The notes beneath the pieces are model-generated. The model had not been told where the DNA came from, made no database searches, and was given only the letters and a program-made list of their open reading frames with translations. Position numbers and translations under genes: made by a program. Source: Myxococcales bacterium (GTDB taxonomy: Bacteria; Myxococcota_A; Polyangia; Haliangiales; Haliangiaceae). From it: DNA of 64,000 nucleotides. Shown piece by piece: positions 41,776 to 50,515 of the stretch. Every line of letters starts with the position of its first letter. The stretch's first letter is position 1. The stretch lies in NCBI GenBank assembly GCA_016720595.1, contig JADKKI010000024.1, forward strand, positions 138,890 through 202,889. Direction: 5' to 3'.

Positions 41776-41815
41776 CTTGCGAGTGTCTCTCCCGCGAGCA
41801 CCGACGTGGTGCCGA

Positions 41816-42466
41816 TCAGTCGTCGGCGAGCGGCAGCTCGGTGACGCCCTTGCCGCTGCCCGCGAACGATGCGCTGACCACCCGGACCATCACCCTGCGC
41901 GCTCGCTCGATCGCGGCGGGCGAGACCTTGCGGCCTTCGTCCCCTTCGGTGAGCACCTGCCGGGTGATCGCCTCGAGGGCGAACAGGGTGGTGCGTACCA
42001 GCAGCGGATCGATCTTCGCCATCTGCGGGCTCGCCACCTGAAGCAACTCCACGAGCCTGTCGTGGATCTTCATCCGGTGCTCGTGGAGCGGCGACTCCTG
42101 GCGCGTGGCCTCTCCGCCGAGCACGAAGATCAGCCGCCCCAGCATCGCGGCGTTGTTCAGGTGGACGTCGATGCACTTCGCGAACTGCTCGATCGGATCC
42201 GACGACGAGGCGAGCGCCCGCTTCCAGTTCTCGACCAGCGCGCCGGTACCGAACTTGTAGAGCGCGAGGGCCACGTCGTCCTTGCTGGAGAACAGCCGAT
42301 AGAACGTCCGCCGCGAGACCTTGGAGGCCTCCAGGAGATCCTCGACGCTCGTGTCGCGAATCCCGCGCGCCGCGAACACCCGGGCACCACCGGCGATGAT
42401 CATGCTCCGGGCGACGTCCTCGCCGAGCTGAACACCAGAAGCCCCCTTGCGCTTGCGTGTGGCCAT
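41816..42466 (-). CDS. TetR/AcrR-family transcriptional regulator
   Basis: A 216-residue regulator. A basic start (MATRKRKGASG) leads to the TetR helix-turn-helix at about 20-66 (GARVFAARGIRDTSVEDLLEASKVSRRTFYRLFSSKD). The rest is an all-helical ligand domain without recognisable specificity. The gene is divergent from the lysozyme-like lipoprotein. Two copies of the same palindrome lie between them, one 27 bp upstream of this ATG and one next to the other gene's start. It probably represses itself and the wall-acting gene pair, and is released by an unknown ligand. Confidence 0.9.
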   Translation of the reverse strand: MATRKRKGASGVQLGEDVARSMIIAGGARVFAARGIRDTSVEDLLEASKVSRRTFYRLFSSKDDVALALYKFGTGALVENWKRALASSSDPIEQFAKCIDVHLNNAAMLGRLIFVLGGEATRQESPLHEHRMKIHDRLVELLQVASPQMAKIDPLLVRTTLFALEAITRQVLTEGDEGRKVSPAAIERARRVMVRVVSASFAGSGKGVTELPLADD

Positions 42467-42493
42467 CGCGGCCCTCCCCGGGCTCGAGTCAAA

Positions 42494-42512
42494 GGTATAC
42501 CGGCCGTATACC
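42494..42512. promoter_or_regulatory. TetR operator, proximal to tetR
   Basis: GGTATAC-CGGCC-GTATACC is a perfect inverted repeat with 7-bp arms and a 5-bp spacer, 27 bp upstream of the TetR start. The same GTATAC-N5-GTATAC core recurs at 42649-42667. The TATAC half-sites may also serve as -10 elements. Confidence 0.78.
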
Positions 42513-42648
42513 GTGCAGCAATCCCGCGGTGCGTCGCGCGGTGCGCGATTCGCGCATGCGATGACGGTCGTGCACACGCGGGGCTCGAGCCCCCGGTGCC
42601 ATACGCCCCGCCACCTGCGATCACGGGTGCTTGCGAGTTTCCGCCGGT

Positions 42649-42667
42649 GGTATACGACGTGTATACG
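42649..42667. promoter_or_regulatory. TetR operator, proximal to the lysozyme-like gene
   Basis: GGTATAC-GACGT-GTATACG repeats the operator found at 42494 with the same spacing. TATACG at its right end lies 8 bp before the ATG at 42676, so it could be the -10 element of a nearly leaderless transcript. A bound regulator would cover the transcription start. Confidence 0.75.
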
Positions 42668-42675
42668 AACGAGCC

Positions 42676-43722
42676 ATGGACGTCAGATACCTCGCAGCGC
42701 TGCTCCTGGTCTCGGGCTGTATCGTGGGAGGCGGCGAGGAGGCCGACGACACGGTCGAGGGAGGCGCCAAACAGGTCTCGATCGGGACGAAGCGCGCGCG
42801 GTACGAGCAGATCCGCGAGGCGGCATCGGCCCGAGACATCGACAACGCCTTCTTGCTCGCGGGGATCGCGAACGACGAGACCGGCCTCGCGATGTGCTGG
42901 TCCGAGGCGACGTGGGCGTGCAAGGGACCTGCCTCGCCGGACTGTGGCGGCGGGCCGATCATCGCGGGCTCCGCCGATGGGCCGTGCTCGGCGCAGCAGG
43001 GCGGGCTCGGCATGTTCCAGTTCGACGCCGGCACGTTCCAGCAGACGATCGCCATGTATGGAGGCGACGTCCTGACGACCGCCGGCCAGACCTCGCATGC
43101 GATCGACTACGCCATCTGGATGGTCAAGGTCTCTGCGTACACGACGGATGCGGAGACCGATGCCAAGGCGCGAACGTGGATCAACCAGTTCGACCCGAGC
43201 AACGCCACGCTGCGGGATCAGTGGATCAAGACGGTGGTCCGCTACTACAACGGCTGTCAGCCGGGCTGGAGCTGCTGGACGCCGCGCTACCAGACCTACG
43301 CGGATGGCTACGACCTGGCGATCAGCGAGGTTGGTGGTCTCGGGTTCTGGGCGGCGCGTCGTGGGACCCGGTGCGGAGACTCGCCCGCCGTGGTCGGGGA
43401 GATCGAGCGCAAGTACCTCGCGCTCGGCGGCTGCGGCTCGGTGCTGGGCGCGCCGATCACCGACGAGACCGGCGCGCCCGACGGCGTCGGCCGCTACAGC
43501 GTGTTCGAGAAGGGCTCGATCTACTGGTCGCCGCAGACCGGCGCGCACGAGGTGCACGGCCGGATCCGCGACGCCTACAAGACGGCGGGCTGGGAAGCCG
43601 GCTCGCTCGGATACCCGACTTCCGACGAGTACGGCGTCTCCGTTGGTCGTCGCTCCGACTTCCAGCACGGCTCGATCACCTGGACGCAATCCACCGACAC
43701 GACGTCGATCACCACGAACTGA
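42676..43722 (+). CDS. Lysozyme-like lipoprotein with LGFP repeats
   Basis: A 348-residue lipoprotein with signal VRYLAALLLVSGC. Residues about 35-215 look like a lysozyme/transglycosylase fold (LLAGIANDETGLAMCW, GGLGMFQFDAGTFQQTI, with several Cys). The catalytic acid is probably the Glu in NDETGLA. Two LGFP repeats follow (IERKYLALGGCGSVLGAPITD and AYKTAGWEAGSLGYPTSDEY). In actinobacteria such repeats anchor or target proteins in the cell envelope. It would cleave peptidoglycan, either in remodelling or against other cells. The next gene is 7 bp downstream and has the same repeats. Control is by the TetR operators just upstream. Confidence 0.8.
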   Translation: MDVRYLAALLLVSGCIVGGGEEADDTVEGGAKQVSIGTKRARYEQIREAASARDIDNAFLLAGIANDETGLAMCWSEATWACKGPASPDCGGGPIIAGSADGPCSAQQGGLGMFQFDAGTFQQTIAMYGGDVLTTAGQTSHAIDYAIWMVKVSAYTTDAETDAKARTWINQFDPSNATLRDQWIKTVVRYYNGCQPGWSCWTPRYQTYADGYDLAISEVGGLGFWAARRGTRCGDSPAVVGEIERKYLALGGCGSVLGAPITDETGAPDGVGRYSVFEKGSIYWSPQTGAHEVHGRIRDAYKTAGWEAGSLGYPTSDEYGVSVGRRSDFQHGSITWTQSTDTTSITTN

Positions 43723-43729
43723 GGGACCC

Positions 43730-44772
43730 ATGAAGCGTGAACTCTTCCTGCTCGCATCTCTGTCGCTTGGCGCGTGCGTCGCCGATGCGCCGGGCGACGA
43801 TCCACCACCCACCTCGGCAGACACCCCCGATGGCGACGCGCCCCGACCCGCAGTGGCTCGGGCGCGAGTGGGGCCTCGGCGTACGGCAACCCGGCCAGCA
43901 CCGCGCAACCGTCGCGCGTCCTCGACGTCACCTACGAGGTGCAGAGCACCGGGTACTGGTGTGGCCCCACCGCGACGAAGATCGCGCTGTCGGGGCGGAT
44001 CGCGGCGCCCAGCCAGCAGGCCCTCGCGAACCAGCTCCACACCACGACGAACGGGACCGACTGGATCGGTCAGGTCACCGGTGTGCTCAACGCGAACCTG
44101 CACGCCACCTGGTACCTGACCCGCGAGCTGCCGAACGATCCGCCCACGCCGGCGCAACGCGATCAGCTCTGGCGAGACATCCGACGCTCGATCGACAACG
44201 GCTTCCCGCTCGTCGCGAACATCGTCGCCCCGCCGACCAACCATCCACCCGGCTATCCGACCAATCAGACCATCTATCACTACTTCACGATCATCGGCTA
44301 CAACGTCGACACGCGGCAGGTCTACATCGCAGACCCGGCGAACTTCGGCGGCAACCAGAAGTACTGGCTGGCGTTCGACCAGGTCGCGACGCTGATCCCG
44401 CCCAAGGGCTACGCGGCGCCCGCGACCTGCGCGCGCGACGCGGTGGGCGGCAGGATCGCCGACAAGTACGACGCGCTCGGTGGCTGCGCGTCCGTGCTCG
44501 GTCCGCCGATCACCGAGGAGCGCGGCACGCCCGACGGCGTCGGACGGTTCAGCGTGTTCGAGCGCGGCTCGATCTACTGGACGCCGCAGCACGGCGCGCA
44601 CGAGGTGCATGGCCGGATCCGCGATGCGTGGGCCGCCGCCGGCTGGGAAGCCGGTCAGCTCGGGTATCCGATCTCGGACGAGTACGTCGACGGAGACGGG
44701 CGGCGCAGCGACTTCCAGCACGGGTTCATTCACTGGTCGGCCGCGACCGGCATGACGACGATCGGCCACTGA
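43730..44772 (+). CDS. C39-type cysteine-peptidase lipoprotein with LGFP repeats, frameshifted
   Basis: The start MKRELFLLASLSLGAC is a lipoprotein signal in one frame and continues to about DTPDGDAPRP. The rest is open in another frame from about SGASGASAYGNPAST to the stop at 44772. One base appears to be missing between about 43835 and 43870, in a low-complexity Gly/Ser/Ala linker. The main domain is peptidase C39-like: the nucleophile in STGYWCGPTATKIAL and the His in IYHYFTIIGYN, followed by ADPANFGG. Two LGFP repeats close the protein, close in sequence to those of the preceding gene. With the lysozyme-like protein it would form a two-enzyme envelope pair. Confidence 0.75.
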
Positions 44773-44874
44773 CGGCACACTCTCGAACGGCGGAGCTCGC
44801 TCGCGCTCACCCGAGTGTCGGCGCCCCACCCGGAGCCGAGCGAACCCGTTCATCCCGTCGGAGCGATTGTCGAG

Positions 44875-45021
44875 CTACCGCAGCTTCTCGTAGATCCTCC
44901 AGCCGGTTCGCGCGTCTACGCGTTTCCACTTGCCGACCGATCCCGAAATCCTTAGGGTGGGCAACTCGTCTCTCCCGACCGGGAGGTACCCCGTGCTTCC
45001 ATGCAATCCATGAACATACAT
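44875..45021 (-). CDS. Possible 48-residue small protein
   Basis: The frame starts MYVHGLHGSTGYLPVGRDE and ends GWRIYEKLR. It is basic at the C-terminus and uses codons such as CTA, AGG, GTA and AGA that are rare in the neighbouring genes. That could mean a transferred or degenerate fragment, or that it is not coding. No family is recognised. Confidence 0.22.
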   Translation of the reverse strand: MYVHGLHGSTGYLPVGRDELPTLRISGSVGKWKRVDARTGWRIYEKLR

Positions 45022-45219
45022 AGTTCGTACCGGGCGTCGCGGAGCGTCCGCATCCCGGTCCGGAGCACGATGCAACGACGCACGCCTGCGTGACGGTTCC
45101 TCTGGTGGGAGCAGCTGGGCGTGTCCCCCGGCACTGCGCCCCCCTCCGCAAGTGGTGCCTTCGGGTGCTCGACCGTCTCACGCCATCGACTTCGGCACGC
45201 TTCGTCGTGGACCGCGCTT

Positions 45220-45235
45220 CCAGCCGCAAGGCTGG
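45220..45235 (+). ncRNA. GNRA-tetraloop hairpin in the leader region
   Basis: CCAGCC-GCAA-GGCTGG forms a perfect 6-bp stem closed by a GCAA tetraloop, a fold typical of structured RNAs. It is the first of a series of hairpins leading to the gene at 45472. Alone it is weak evidence; the cluster is what makes it worth listing. Confidence 0.3.
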
Positions 45236-45312
45236 GTCTGCCGCGCCTGCTGATGGACGAGCCGACTCCGGATCGGGCGCGCGGGTGACCGTCACCGATT
45301 CCTCTTACGTCT

Positions 45313-45337
45313 GACGCGCGCGGCTCGTGCGCGCGTC
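45313..45337 (+). terminator. 9-bp perfect hairpin, terminator or leader element
   Basis: GACGCGCGC (45313-45321) and GCGCGCGTC (45329-45337) pair perfectly around the loop GGCTCGT. It lies 135 bp before the HEAT/vWA start. No U tract follows, so it could end an upstream transcript or be part of the structured leader. Confidence 0.5.
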
Positions 45338-45427
45338 GGCATTGCCGAGGGTCTGCGATGGTCACCGGCGCACGCGGACGCACCGCGACGCCACATTTAC
45401 CTCCGCAACGCCTTCGCGTTGCTGCGC

Positions 45428-45445
45428 GCCCCACGTTCGTGGGGC
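45428..45445. promoter_or_regulatory. 18-bp inverted repeat upstream of the HEAT/vWA gene
   Basis: GCCCCACG-TT-CGTGGGGC has perfect 8-bp arms and lies 26 bp before the ATG. A second stem, GCAACGC-CTTC-GCGTTGC (45405-45422), stands just upstream. It may be an operator or an RNA hairpin next to the ribosome site. Confidence 0.5.
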
Positions 45446-45471
45446 TTGCGATTTGTTACAACGGAGACGGG

Positions 45472-48400
45472 ATGCGTGACCTCGAGCTGTGGCGCCGGAT
45501 CGCGAGCGGCGAGGTCACGGCCGCAGAGCTGGCGCCCGTCGCCGAGTGGTCGCTCGCGCGCCGTGCGGCCCACCTCGGGAGGCTCGCGCCGCTCGTCGGG
45601 CATCCGGATCCACAGGTCCGCGCCGCGGCGCTGGCGACGCTGGCCGGAGTGCGCGGCGTCCCGGGCGTGCGTGCGCTGGTCACTGCGCTCGACGACCCGG
45701 ATGCGCGGGTGTGGCGCGCCGCCCTCGACGCGCTGCGCGCGACGGCGCGTGATGCGCCCGGGCGCTACGTCCACGCACTGTTCCACGAGCGCGAGGAGAT
45801 CCGGCTCGCGGCGCTCGAGGACGTCCCGCGCGCCGCGCTGGAGGCCGCCGCCTATCTCCGCGCGGATCCCGCGTGCGCCCAGCTCGCGGGCACCTTGCCG
45901 TGGCCCGATCGGCCGCTGCCGCTCGCGTTCGATCTGCATCGCGGGGGAACGCTCGCGTCTGCCGAGCTGCTGACGCTGGTCCTCGCCACGCCTCCCACCG
46001 AGCTCCGTGGGTTCCTCGAGGCAGAGCGCGGACGTGATCCCGAGGTGGTGGAGGCCTACTTCGCAGCCGCCGAGAAGGCGACGACCCTGCCGATCGCCTC
46101 CGGCGACGACGTGCTCGATCAGCTGGCCCGCGCGTTCCATGAGGTTCCGAATCCCGAGCGCGCGATCGAGGCGGTGCTCGAGGTCGTGACCCAGCGAAAG
46201 AAGACCGGCCTCGTGCGCCGCACGGCCGCGGCACTGCTGTCCCGGATCGCACGCGCGCCGAGCCGCCACGTGGTGATGGCCTGCGCCGCGCTCGAGCCGC
46301 GGGTGATCGAGCTCCCGGGCTGGCCGCGTCGCGAGCTCGCCGCGCCATTCGCCGCCGGGCTGATCCAGCACGGCTGGCCGGTTCGTCCCACGACCAAGCA
46401 GGTCATCGCCCTCCTCGCTCTCCCCGAGGTGCGCGAGGACCTCGCGGTCGCGGTCGCGGTCGCCGGGTTGTTCACCAATCGCAGGCTCGGGCGGCTGATC
46501 CGGGCGCTCGGCGAGGCGACGATCATCGAGTCCCTCGTGACCTCCGGCGCCGGCTGGCAGGAGATCTGTCGGCTCCCGCAGGAGAAGCCGCCGATCGAGC
46601 TGCGCTGGCTGGCGGTGATCGAGCGCGTTCGGCCCGATCGCCACGCGGTGCTCGCCGGCATCGCGCTCGGGACGCTCCACGGCCCGCGCCTCGAAGCGTT
46701 CGTCGAGCAGATGCAGCGCAAGAACCGGCACGCCGCGTTCCTCGCGCTGGTCGGGCGCCCCGAGCTCTCCGCCGACGATGCACGGCTGATCGCGGCAGCA
46801 CGGGCGATCGCACCCCGCGTCGATCGATCGCAGGTCGCCGAGATCCTCACCGCGCTGCTCGCCCCCGAGGCAGGCGAGCGCGGGATTGCGATCGCGCTCG
46901 TGGTGGCCCGCGCGCTCGATGACAAGCAGCTCGCCTCCGCGGCGAAGCTCGTCGACGACGCGGCGGCCGCACGCCTCGTGCTCGTGCTCGATGGGTTCGA
47001 CGCGTTGCCCCGCGACCGCGAGCTCGCGCTCGCGCAGGTGTTCGCGGAGCGCGCCCACCCCGAGGTCAAGGCGTGGGCGGAGCGCGTCACGCGGATCACC
47101 GCCGCGATGCCGCCGGTCCCCCTGCCCGCGATCCGCGCGCGGCGCGAGCTCGATGCCAAGCAGCGCGCGAAGATCCAGAGCTGCGACGACCACGATCTCG
47201 AGGCCGCGCTTCACCCCGCGTTGCTCGCGCCGGTCACGGGGCTGGTCCAGGCGCTCGGTGCGCGGCGCGCCGTACCCAGCGTGGCCGCCTGCGCCGCATT
47301 GCTCGGCTGCGCCGATCCGCTCGTCGAGGTCGCGCGCCAGCTCGATCGGTTCGCGGAGTTCTCGCCGCGGTTCGCCGAGGAGCTCGACAACGCCGCGATC
47401 GCCCTGTGGCGCACCGGTGTGGATCTCCCGCCCCTCGCCCATGCCCGGCTCTGGCGCTGGGAGGCACACACCTCCGCGCTGCTGCGCTGGGTCCACACGG
47501 CGAGCGGCATGCTCTCGGCGCTCCGCGCGCTCGATGCCCTGCCCGGGGTGGTGGCGAACGAGACCCTGTGGAAGGGCCTGTCCGAGCTCGTGATGTTCAC
47601 GCGCTACCGCGATCGCGAGCGGTTCCTCCATGAAGGCACTCCCGAGCTCGCCGCGTTCGCCGCGGAGCGCGTGGATCGTCCCGTGATCGGCCGGCATGCC
47701 GCCCGGATCGCGGTCTCGCTCGTCGAAGGCGGTGCGGTAGCTCTGTCGGTGGTCAAGCCGCTCGTACTCGACCGCACGGCCGACGCCGAGGCCCCCACGC
47801 GCGAGCTGCTCGCCCGCCTGGTCCGTCTCGACGGCATGCCCGAGCCGCCGAGAGCCGCAGCCGGCGCACCTGCCGGCGACGTGATCGCCACGATCAAGGC
47901 GTGCCGCGATCTCGACCAGCTCGTGCAGTGGTGCATGGATCCGCGGACCGCGGTGGTCCAGGAGGCCGTGCTCGTGCTCCTCATGCTCGGCGAGGCGGCA
48001 CAGCTCCGGCTCGCGGCGTTGATCTCTCGGCTCGGCGACCTCCCGGCGCCCGTGCCGCTGCTGGCCAGCGTCGCGCTGTGGGACTCCGAGCCCGCGCTCG
48101 CGATCGCACGCCGCGTGGCCGCCGAGGCAGAGCTCTCGCCCGAGTGGCAGTTCCACCTCTGCCTCGGGCTCGGCGATCCCGCACGCGCGATCGCCGCCGT
48201 CCGTGCGCCCGGCACCAGCTGGTTCCGCCGCGCCGATTGGGACGCGCTGACGCGCGCGGCCGATCCGATGACCTGCGCCCTCGCGTTGACCGAGGCACCG
48301 CATCACCACGCGTACGCACGCGCGATCGCGCTCCTGCTCGGCGCGCTGGTCTCCGAGCCCCGCATCCCCGATGCGCTCCGCCGGTTCCTCGAGGTCAGCG

Positions 48401-50445
48401 CCGAACGGCCGATCGATCTCCGGCGCGCCGTGGCGCGTCGCCTCGCCCTCGATCACGGCGATCCCACCGGACTGCCGATCCTGATCGACGAGCTGATCGA
48501 CGAGGGTGCACCGGAGGCGAGCCTGTCGTTCCTGACGATCGCCACGGGGACCGTGGTCGCACACGCGGTCGTCGACGCCGCCCTGATCGGCGGCCACGGG
48601 GCCTGCACCGAGAAGCGCATGTGGGCGGTGCTCGATCGGCTCAAGCGCACCGCGCTGATCGAGGTCGCCGCCCTCGCCCCGCTCTACGTCCGGATCCTCG
48701 ACGAGGGCTCCACCGCCCTCGCCCGCCGGACCGCGGCACAGCTCAGCGTGGGCGAGGCGCTCGCGCACGATCGGCTGGAGGCGCTCGCCGAGGTGTTCGC
48801 GTGGGGCGTGCGCCGCGGCGTGGAGCTGACCGGCCGCCTGATGCGGATCCACATGACCAGCGCCGAGCGCGACCTCGGCCACACCTATCTCGATCAGGCG
48901 CGGATCTTCGTGACCCCGCTCCCCTTGCTCCGCAAGGAGGCGCACGGCCGCGACATCGTGGAGGGCCTGATCCTGCACGAGCTCGGGCATCACACCTATC
49001 ACCGCGGCGAGGAGGCGATCGCCCTGTGGAAGCAGGCCCACGCCGAGGGTATCGGGCACCTGCTCAACCTCGTGGCCGACGAGCACCTCGAGCGCAACCT
49101 GCGCGCCGTGGATCGGAGCTATGGCGATCGCCTCAAGCGGCTCGGGGCCTACGCGTTCCAGCACGCGACCCAGGAGCTGACGATCAGGCTGCTCCTCGAG
49201 TCCCTGCGCGGGTCCACCGCGAGCGCGCTGATCGGGATCGAGCTCGGGGTGGCGTTCGACGAGGGCGCGGTCCGGATCCGTCGCGGGGCGATCCTCGCCG
49301 AGCTCGAGCGTACGGGTCATCCACTGGCGCGCTTCGCGCGGGCGCTCCGCATGGGCCTCGGCAACCGGTTCGACGATCCACGCATCGCGGCCGCCCTCGG
49401 GATGTGCGGGAAGGATCTCCGCAAGCTGGACATGCGCGGCCTCTACGAGCTCACCAAGCGGCTCGCCGCGATGTTCGGCGGATCGATCGCCGTCGCCCGC
49501 GTGTTCGGCGGTGCCGAGGGCCTCGAGCTCGGCCAGAACGAGCGCGAGCTCGACGTCCATGGCGCCGGCATCGACGACGAGATCCTGCAGCGCGAGGTGG
49601 AGCGCATCCTCGATCCGCGACGCAGCGGCGCCAAGGGCAGCTCCGGGCCGCGCGATCGCCTTCAGATCAACGTCAGCCCCGACGAGGAGTTCGACAAGAT
49701 CGGCACCGTGACGCGCGTGCGCGGCGACCAGGCGCTCCATCGCCTCCTCGCCACCGAGGTCCACCGCCACTCCGTCCGCCTCCGCGCACATCTCGACGAT
49801 CTCGGCCTGCGCTGGGAGCCCGCGAAGGCGCGCATCAAGGGGCACGCGCTGGATCGCGGTCGGCTCAGGTCCCTCGTCACGCGCGGCGATCCGCGGATCC
49901 TGATCGCGCGCACGCCCGTGCGCCGCACCGATCTGTTCCTCGGCACGATCATCGATTGCTCGGGCTCGATGCAGGCGGGTCAGAACATCGATCGCGCGAA
50001 GCGGTTCGGTGTGCTGATCGCCGAGGCCGTGCGGCCGCTACCGGGCGTGGAGGCGCGGTTCTTCGGCTTCACCGACAGCGTGATCTACGATGCCGGTGAT
50101 GCGAAGGACTGCGACGTCACGGCGCTCCACGCCGACGGCGGCAACAACGATGCGGCCGCCCTGCTCCACGTGGCGAACCTGGCAGCCGCGTCTGCCAAGC
50201 GTGCGCGCGTGATCGTGATGATCAGCGATGGCCTCCCCACCGAGTGTTCGGTCTCGGCGCTGCGCGGCCTGGTCACGATGCTGACGAAGCGGCGCGGGAT
50301 CGTGTGCGCGCAGGTCGCCGTGCGCCGTCTCGAGGAGCAGTGCTTCCCGAACCACATCGTGCTCGACGATGCCGAGATCGACGTGGCGGTCGCGCGGTTC
50401 GGGCGGATGATCGGCGACCTCGCGCGCAAGGTCCTCAGCAGCTGA
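45472..50445 (+). CDS. HEAT-repeat / HExxH metallopeptidase-like / vWA protein
   Basis: A 1657-residue cytoplasmic protein. The first thousand or so residues are HEAT-like helical pairs (for example VGHPDPQVRAAALATLAGV near 40 and ALDDPDARVWRAALDALR). Near residue 1169 is HELGHH in LILHELGHHTYH, a zinc HExxH motif, with acidic candidates for the third ligand in NLVADEHLE. A vWA domain ends the protein with an intact MIDAS (IIDCSGSM at about 1493-1500) and MISDGLPTE. The metallopeptidase-like plus vWA pair is known from the DUF2201 and CobT-like families. The long HEAT extension is unusual. ATG 45472 follows a GGAGA site. The MoxR-type ATPase follows 70 bp downstream, its natural partner. Confidence 0.82.
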   Translation: MRDLELWRRIASGEVTAAELAPVAEWSLARRAAHLGRLAPLVGHPDPQVRAAALATLAGVRGVPGVRALVTALDDPDARVWRAALDALRATARDAPGRYVHALFHEREEIRLAALEDVPRAALEAAAYLRADPACAQLAGTLPWPDRPLPLAFDLHRGGTLASAELLTLVLATPPTELRGFLEAERGRDPEVVEAYFAAAEKATTLPIASGDDVLDQLARAFHEVPNPERAIEAVLEVVTQRKKTGLVRRTAAALLSRIARAPSRHVVMACAALEPRVIELPGWPRRELAAPFAAGLIQHGWPVRPTTKQVIALLALPEVREDLAVAVAVAGLFTNRRLGRLIRALGEATIIESLVTSGAGWQEICRLPQEKPPIELRWLAVIERVRPDRHAVLAGIALGTLHGPRLEAFVEQMQRKNRHAAFLALVGRPELSADDARLIAAARAIAPRVDRSQVAEILTALLAPEAGERGIAIALVVARALDDKQLASAAKLVDDAAAARLVLVLDGFDALPRDRELALAQVFAERAHPEVKAWAERVTRITAAMPPVPLPAIRARRELDAKQRAKIQSCDDHDLEAALHPALLAPVTGLVQALGARRAVPSVAACAALLGCADPLVEVARQLDRFAEFSPRFAEELDNAAIALWRTGVDLPPLAHARLWRWEAHTSALLRWVHTASGMLSALRALDALPGVVANETLWKGLSELVMFTRYRDRERFLHEGTPELAAFAAERVDRPVIGRHAARIAVSLVEGGAVALSVVKPLVLDRTADAEAPTRELLARLVRLDGMPEPPRAAAGAPAGDVIATIKACRDLDQLVQWCMDPRTAVVQEAVLVLLMLGEAAQLRLAALISRLGDLPAPVPLLASVALWDSEPALAIARRVAAEAELSPEWQFHLCLGLGDPARAIAAVRAPGTSWFRRADWDALTRAADPMTCALALTEAPHHHAYARAIALLLGALVSEPRIPDALRRFLEVSAERPIDLRRAVARRLALDHGDPTGLPILIDELIDEGAPEASLSFLTIATGTVVAHAVVDAALIGGHGACTEKRMWAVLDRLKRTALIEVAALAPLYVRILDEGSTALARRTAAQLSVGEALAHDRLEALAEVFAWGVRRGVELTGRLMRIHMTSAERDLGHTYLDQARIFVTPLPLLRKEAHGRDIVEGLILHELGHHTYHRGEEAIALWKQAHAEGIGHLLNLVADEHLERNLRAVDRSYGDRLKRLGAYAFQHATQELTIRLLLESLRGSTASALIGIELGVAFDEGAVRIRRGAILAELERTGHPLARFARALRMGLGNRFDDPRIAAALGMCGKDLRKLDMRGLYELTKRLAAMFGGSIAVARVFGGAEGLELGQNERELDVHGAGIDDEILQREVERILDPRRSGAKGSSGPRDRLQINVSPDEEFDKIGTVTRVRGDQALHRLLATEVHRHSVRLRAHLDDLGLRWEPAKARIKGHALDRGRLRSLVTRGDPRILIARTPVRRTDLFLGTIIDCSGSMQAGQNIDRAKRFGVLIAEAVRPLPGVEARFFGFTDSVIYDAGDAKDCDVTALHADGGNNDAAALLHVANLAAASAKRARVIVMISDGLPTECSVSALRGLVTMLTKRRGIVCAQVAVRRLEEQCFPNHIVLDDAEIDVAVARFGRMIGDLARKVLSS

Positions 50446-50515
50446 GCGAATCGGTAGCTCGCCATCGTCGCTCGTGGCGCTGGCGGGTGGAGCAGCGACC
50501 GTCGTACCGTGCCGC

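Larger units (their letters stand above)
44773..45471. other. 699-bp stretch without a clear gene, rich in hairpins
   Basis: No convincing coding region is seen. The 3' half (45220-45445) holds at least five predicted plus-strand hairpins in front of the HEAT/vWA gene: CCAGCC-GCAA-GGCTGG, a 9-bp stem at 45313-45337, TCGGC-ATT-GCCGA, GCAACGC-CTTC-GCGTTGC and GCCCCACG-TT-CGTGGGGC. A 48-codon minus-strand frame lies at 44875-45021. The base composition near 44990-45035 is less GC-rich than its surroundings. Confidence 0.6.

Noticed and set aside
44773..45471. Candidate RNase P RNA, tmRNA, SRP RNA or tRNA gene
   Set aside because: None of the conserved sequence blocks of these RNAs was found on either strand. 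Only unspecific hairpins are present.
45397..49845. A 1482-codon minus-strand frame under the HEAT/vWA gene
   Set aside because: It mirrors the plus-strand gene whose HExxH and MIDAS motifs are real. Its composition is unlike that of proteins.
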